Source of the DNA: Cyanoderma ruficeps
Taxonomy: Eukaryota; Chordata; Aves; Passeriformes; Timaliidae
Assembly: GCA_008694505.1 (NCBI GenBank)
Contig: VZDJ01000065.1
Span: 62,001 to 126,000 of the forward strand
Reading direction: 5' to 3'
DNA length: 64,000 nt
Of this stretch, positions 60,601 to 64,000 are shown piece by piece. Positions within the stretch are counted from its first letter, which is position 1; each line of letters starts with the position of its first letter. The notes beneath the pieces are model-generated. The model saw only the letters and a program-made list of their open reading frames with translations, was not told where the DNA came from and searched no databases. The position numbers and the translations under genes were made by a program.

Positions 60601-63600
60601 ATGAATGCAGTTCTGACATGAAAAAGTTGTGCATTTGTCATGTGGAGTGTGAAACCCACTGTAGACGATGGTTTTTTTAGCTGAGTTTGCATAAATTCAT
60701 GTTCGTGTTCCAGACTCTCTTGACTGGTATTGGTAAAGTACAGATATCAGTCCACTGTCGATTCTTACTTGTTTTTGAGGTACAGATGTTTAGGTTATTT
60801 TTGCCCTAGGTTTTCAAAACTGCCTCCTCCTCACTTGAGTTATGGTAGCTGATCAGATGATCAAATTAGTTATCACTGATTTGAACAGGTTTTTTCATTT
60901 TATCCTTTGTAGTGAGCTAAACAAACCTGTTTTATTTTGTACCAAAGTGGAACAAAACCAGTCTTAGAATCAGGCATGGTGTCTCACTGCGTTGATTTAA
61001 GCCGCTACTTCTTTTCTAGTGCATGGGAAATTATGTCTGTATTTGTTAGTTATGCAGTTACTTTCTTTGTTAGTTATCAGTCAAAATGAACATACCGTAC
61101 TTATAAAAGCCGTACTTAAAAATTTTTTTTCTGTGACAAGTCAGTGACATCCTTGCAAATGATGCACCATTTATAGAAGTCAGTTTAGGACTAACGGGGA
61201 CTATTAGCTTGGGCTTGATGCTGGAAAAATGTAATACACTGATTCCATGGTGGGTGCAGATCTGCAGCAGTAACACCTCTGTGTGAGATCTACAGTGATT
61301 CCTCTCCAAAAATGAGACAGCAGTGTGAGGAGAGCTCTGGTCTAGCATTTGAAGTGTGTGTATTTTCTAGAGTTTCTCCCTTATTCTTCCTGCTACATTG
61401 TCTTCACGCTGTATAATGGAATGTTGTGTCTTTTTAGTTTTACTCCTGTTTGGCCAAACCTGAAAATATTCTGTGGGATTTAGTACTTAGATTTTCAAAA
61501 TAATGAGAAAAATTACTTCAGCAACAGGATTCATAATGGAAAAGTGCGTTTTCAATGGATTTTTTGTGCCCAATATTATGATTTTATGTGGTGTTTATAA
61601 GACATGAACATTAGTATCTCTTTGCAGAGTGAACCGAGCATTAGAGTTTGGTTGAAAATTGTTAGAAGAGAATTGTGAGGCTTTTTTTAATTAAAGTGTA
61701 AAAAAAATTGGGGATTATGAATATTGTTGTTATTTTCTGTCATTGTTATCCTCCTGTGCCAGAAAATCCTATAAAATCTGCTTCCTGGCATAGAATTGAA
61801 CTGTTCTAGTTTTCAAGACTTATCTTCATCCGGGATTTGATTTTTTTTCTTTCGTGAGTCCTTAGCCATTTGGATCAATTTCGCCTGTAGAATTTTGAAG
61901 CTTGTGCTGTATTATACAGTGTGCATGCACATTGTTTTCAGTCACTCTTGATCTGAGTGACTTTATTGGGTAAGAGTTCCTGCATTATAAAAAGAAGAGT
62001 ATAAATTTAGAAATTAGTCAGTATTGCACACAAAAGAAATGTTATTGTACTAAATTACATATTTGTTCAGTTGAGGCATTGAGATGTAATTTCTTGTGTT
62101 GATAATTAAAACTGAATTGATTTAATTGTTAGTAAAATTAAATTTGATGTGGGATGGATTGTCTTGATCATAAGGAATTGTAGTTGGCATGCTTTTTGTT
62201 TGTTTATTTGGTTTGTTTTGGGTGTGTTTTTTTGGTTTTGGGGTTTTTTGTTGGGTTTTTTTGGGTTGTTTTTGTTTTGGTTTGGTTTTTGTTTCTTTTT
62301 TGTTGGTTTGGTCTGGGTTTTTTTCATTTCCTTTAGCTTTGGCAACCTCCATACACTGGTGTGATCTTTTGAACTCTGAAATTCATGAATCTTCAGGAAG
62401 TCTTATTTTTGCTATTGCTTGATACTTTTTTCTTTGTTCAGCTGATGGATACTGGGTGGTTTTAATCCTGAGTATGCTTTTTCCTTCTCTTCAAACGATA
62501 ACCAGAATAGACTTGCTCAAACTTTAATCAAGAAAATACTTGTAAGTCTGATAAATATCCTTGGTATGGTAAAATGGATTAAAACCCCTACATTTAATTG
62601 AATTTATTTCATAACATGTGGTAGCAGTGGATTAGGTTACTTGTTCCATGCCATTCAGCTCAATTAATTTTTTTCCCTTTATTTCTTATTGAACAACTGA
62701 CTCAAAACTAGTACTAGGCAAACTAGAATATCCCTTTGAAATTCTGAATGACAAATCATTCGTATGAAACTGTATTGTTGTACAGTAGAAGTTTAAGATT
62801 TCCCCCCCTCATTCTACGCAATTTTCTTGCTATGATTTTGTAGGCGGCTTAGATTTTTTTTTTTCTTCTTCTGTGTTCAGATGCAGTTGTAGCATAGGCC
62901 CATTTGTGGGTTATGTTTGCTTGTCAATAGCTGTAACAAATACTGGGTACTTGAGCTTTTTTTGGGGGGGGAGGTTGTTTGTTTTGGTTCTTTTCGTAGT
63001 TGTACAATTAGATGTCAAAAAAGGGAAAGATGTCTTTCAGTTGGCTACATTGCAGCCTTCAGTATTCCATTCGTTTTTCTTTAGTATTCATTTTTTTTGT
63101 CAGTTAACTTATTTTAATGATATTTATGGGAGTGAAGATTCAAAAGTTCCTACAGTTAATGCTTCAGTATTGCTTAGATTTCTCTTGTCCTGTTGTAATT
63201 TTAATTTCATTTTGTTGACTTCTGACTATGTAGTCAATTGAATTTTTCTTAAACACTGTATATACTAAAGGTGTTTGTACAAGTTGCATGCATTGATATT
63301 TTCTTTAAGGAGAAAAATACCTATTTAAGTAGTGAGGAAATCAGAACATTTCTTGCCTTATATAAGTATTGTATTTTGGTGTTTTGTGAGAGGAGAAACT
63401 ACACCTAAGGGTTTTAATGTTTTCTAACAGAAAGGTGTAGAATCTTGATTGGTTACCTATAGATTTTTATTTTTTTAATGCATGTTCTTTCCTATTTCAT
63501 AGACTTCTGTTTATTCTATGAGCATGGTGATAAGAGTTGATCTAAAAAATGTAATTTGTCAAAAAAGTAGATGTTCTGGGAAAGCAGCTAGACTTAATTT

Positions 63601-63632
63601 TACCTGGGTAAATCTTTACTTTTTTGAAACAG
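54671..63632 (+). other. CDK13: CDK13 intron 1
   Basis: 8962 bp from GTGAGT to a TTTTTTGAAACAG acceptor. Its first 90 bases belong to the CpG island; the rest is AT-rich. I recognise no CR1, LTR or exon inside. A strongly T/G-biased tract lies at 62188-62325, and A- or T-runs near 57738 and 59911. Frames inside it (up to 122 codons at 62873-63241) look like chance. Confidence 0.9.
62188..62325 (+). repeat. T/G-rich low-complexity tract in CDK13 intron 1
   Basis: About 140 bp almost devoid of A and C on the transcribed-sense strand (TTTGGTTTTGGGGTTTTTTG type), with several GGG/GGGG runs. Strand-asymmetric simple sequence. Confidence 0.9.
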
Positions 63633-64000
63633 GAGATCAGCAAAATCTCGAAGCAGAAGTCCATATTCATCGAGGCACTCCAGGTCTCGTAGCAGACACA
63701 GATTGTCTAGATCCAGAAGTCGTCATTCAAGTATTTCTCCTAGTACATTGACTCTGAAGAGTAGCCTGGCTGCTGAGCTGAACAAAAACAAGAAAGCAAG
63801 AGCTGCTGAGGCAGCCAAAGCCAGTGCAAAAGCTTCCAATACTTCAACACCTACTAAGGGAAACACTGACACTGCTGTAAGCACACCTCAAGTGAACAAC
63901 GTTAAGGATACGAAGAAAATCAAAATTGAGCATACACCTTCTCCTACCAGCAGTGTAAATCTGAAAAATGACAAGGCAAAAACAAAGGTCTCGCTTCCTG
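63633..64000 (+). CDS. CDK13: CDK13, coding exon 2 (start; continues beyond the window)
   Basis: The acceptor AG at 63631-63632 restores the reading frame (CG from exon 1 plus G gives Arg 397). The exon encodes an RS domain ([20 protein letters not shown]) that fits the nuclear-speckle localisation of CDK12/13, then [20 protein letters not shown], a short Ala/Lys stretch ([15 protein letters not shown]), NTSTPTKGN and the [10 protein letters not shown] segment. The frame is open to the window edge. Compared with mammalian CDK13 the alanine-rich stretch is clearly shorter. The kinase domain lies in later exons outside the window. Confidence 0.97.

Noticed and set aside
62106..62352. Lys/Gln/Pro/Asn-rich minus-strand frames in intron 1
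   Set aside because: Translation of the T/G low-complexity tract.

Overview
This window looks like bird genomic DNA, most likely from a songbird. The reasons are abundant CR1 LINE fragments, avian-type endogenous retroviruses (ERVs) and LTRs, no mammalian L1 or SINE families that I recognise, an AT-rich background and one sharp CpG island. The only host gene I can support is the 5' part of CDK13, on the + strand: exon 1 at 53481-54670 and the start of exon 2 at 63633-64000, split by a 9-kb intron. The roughly 52 kb upstream hold no host coding sequence that I recognise.

Layout. 1-628 is the end of an ERV LTR on the minus strand. 5998-6550 and 9487-10021 are two solo LTRs of one family, each with a perfect 5-bp target duplication; they flank a decayed + strand CR1 (about 6815-8985). 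10-26 kb is AT-rich intergenic DNA with small CR1 tails and simple repeats. A minus-strand CR1 runs from about 26410 to 31020 and is split by a class II (alpha/beta-like) ERV at 28352-30698 with a 6-bp target duplication. That ERV has a tRNA-Trp-like primer site and a long, very GC-rich gag reading frame; its pol, env and most of its 3' LTR are missing at a single-N join. 38.19-40.59 kb is a tandem array of about 257-bp units interrupted by a probable LTR insertion. 43279-52247 is a nearly full-length gamma-like ERV in sense orientation to CDK13. It has two LTRs, a long leader, gag, an in-frame TGA before pro-pol with a stem directly downstream, a pol broken by stops and a frameshift, and an env reduced to its ends. 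A CR1 tail (52270-52525) separates it from the CDK13 CpG island (about 52530-54760).

How the parts relate. CDK13 is a cyclin-K-dependent kinase of transcription elongation and RNA processing. The window carries its promoter, 5' leader, N-terminal low-complexity region and the beginning of its RS domain; the kinase domain lies beyond the right edge. The ERV 3' LTR, with a TATA-like box, ends about 1.2 kb upstream of the CDK13 start codon on the same strand, so it could supply an alternative promoter or enhancer. Everything else is a layered record of retroelement insertion, deletion and nesting. Four isolated Ns and one 96-N gap mark assembly joins, three of the four inside simple or homopolymeric repeats.
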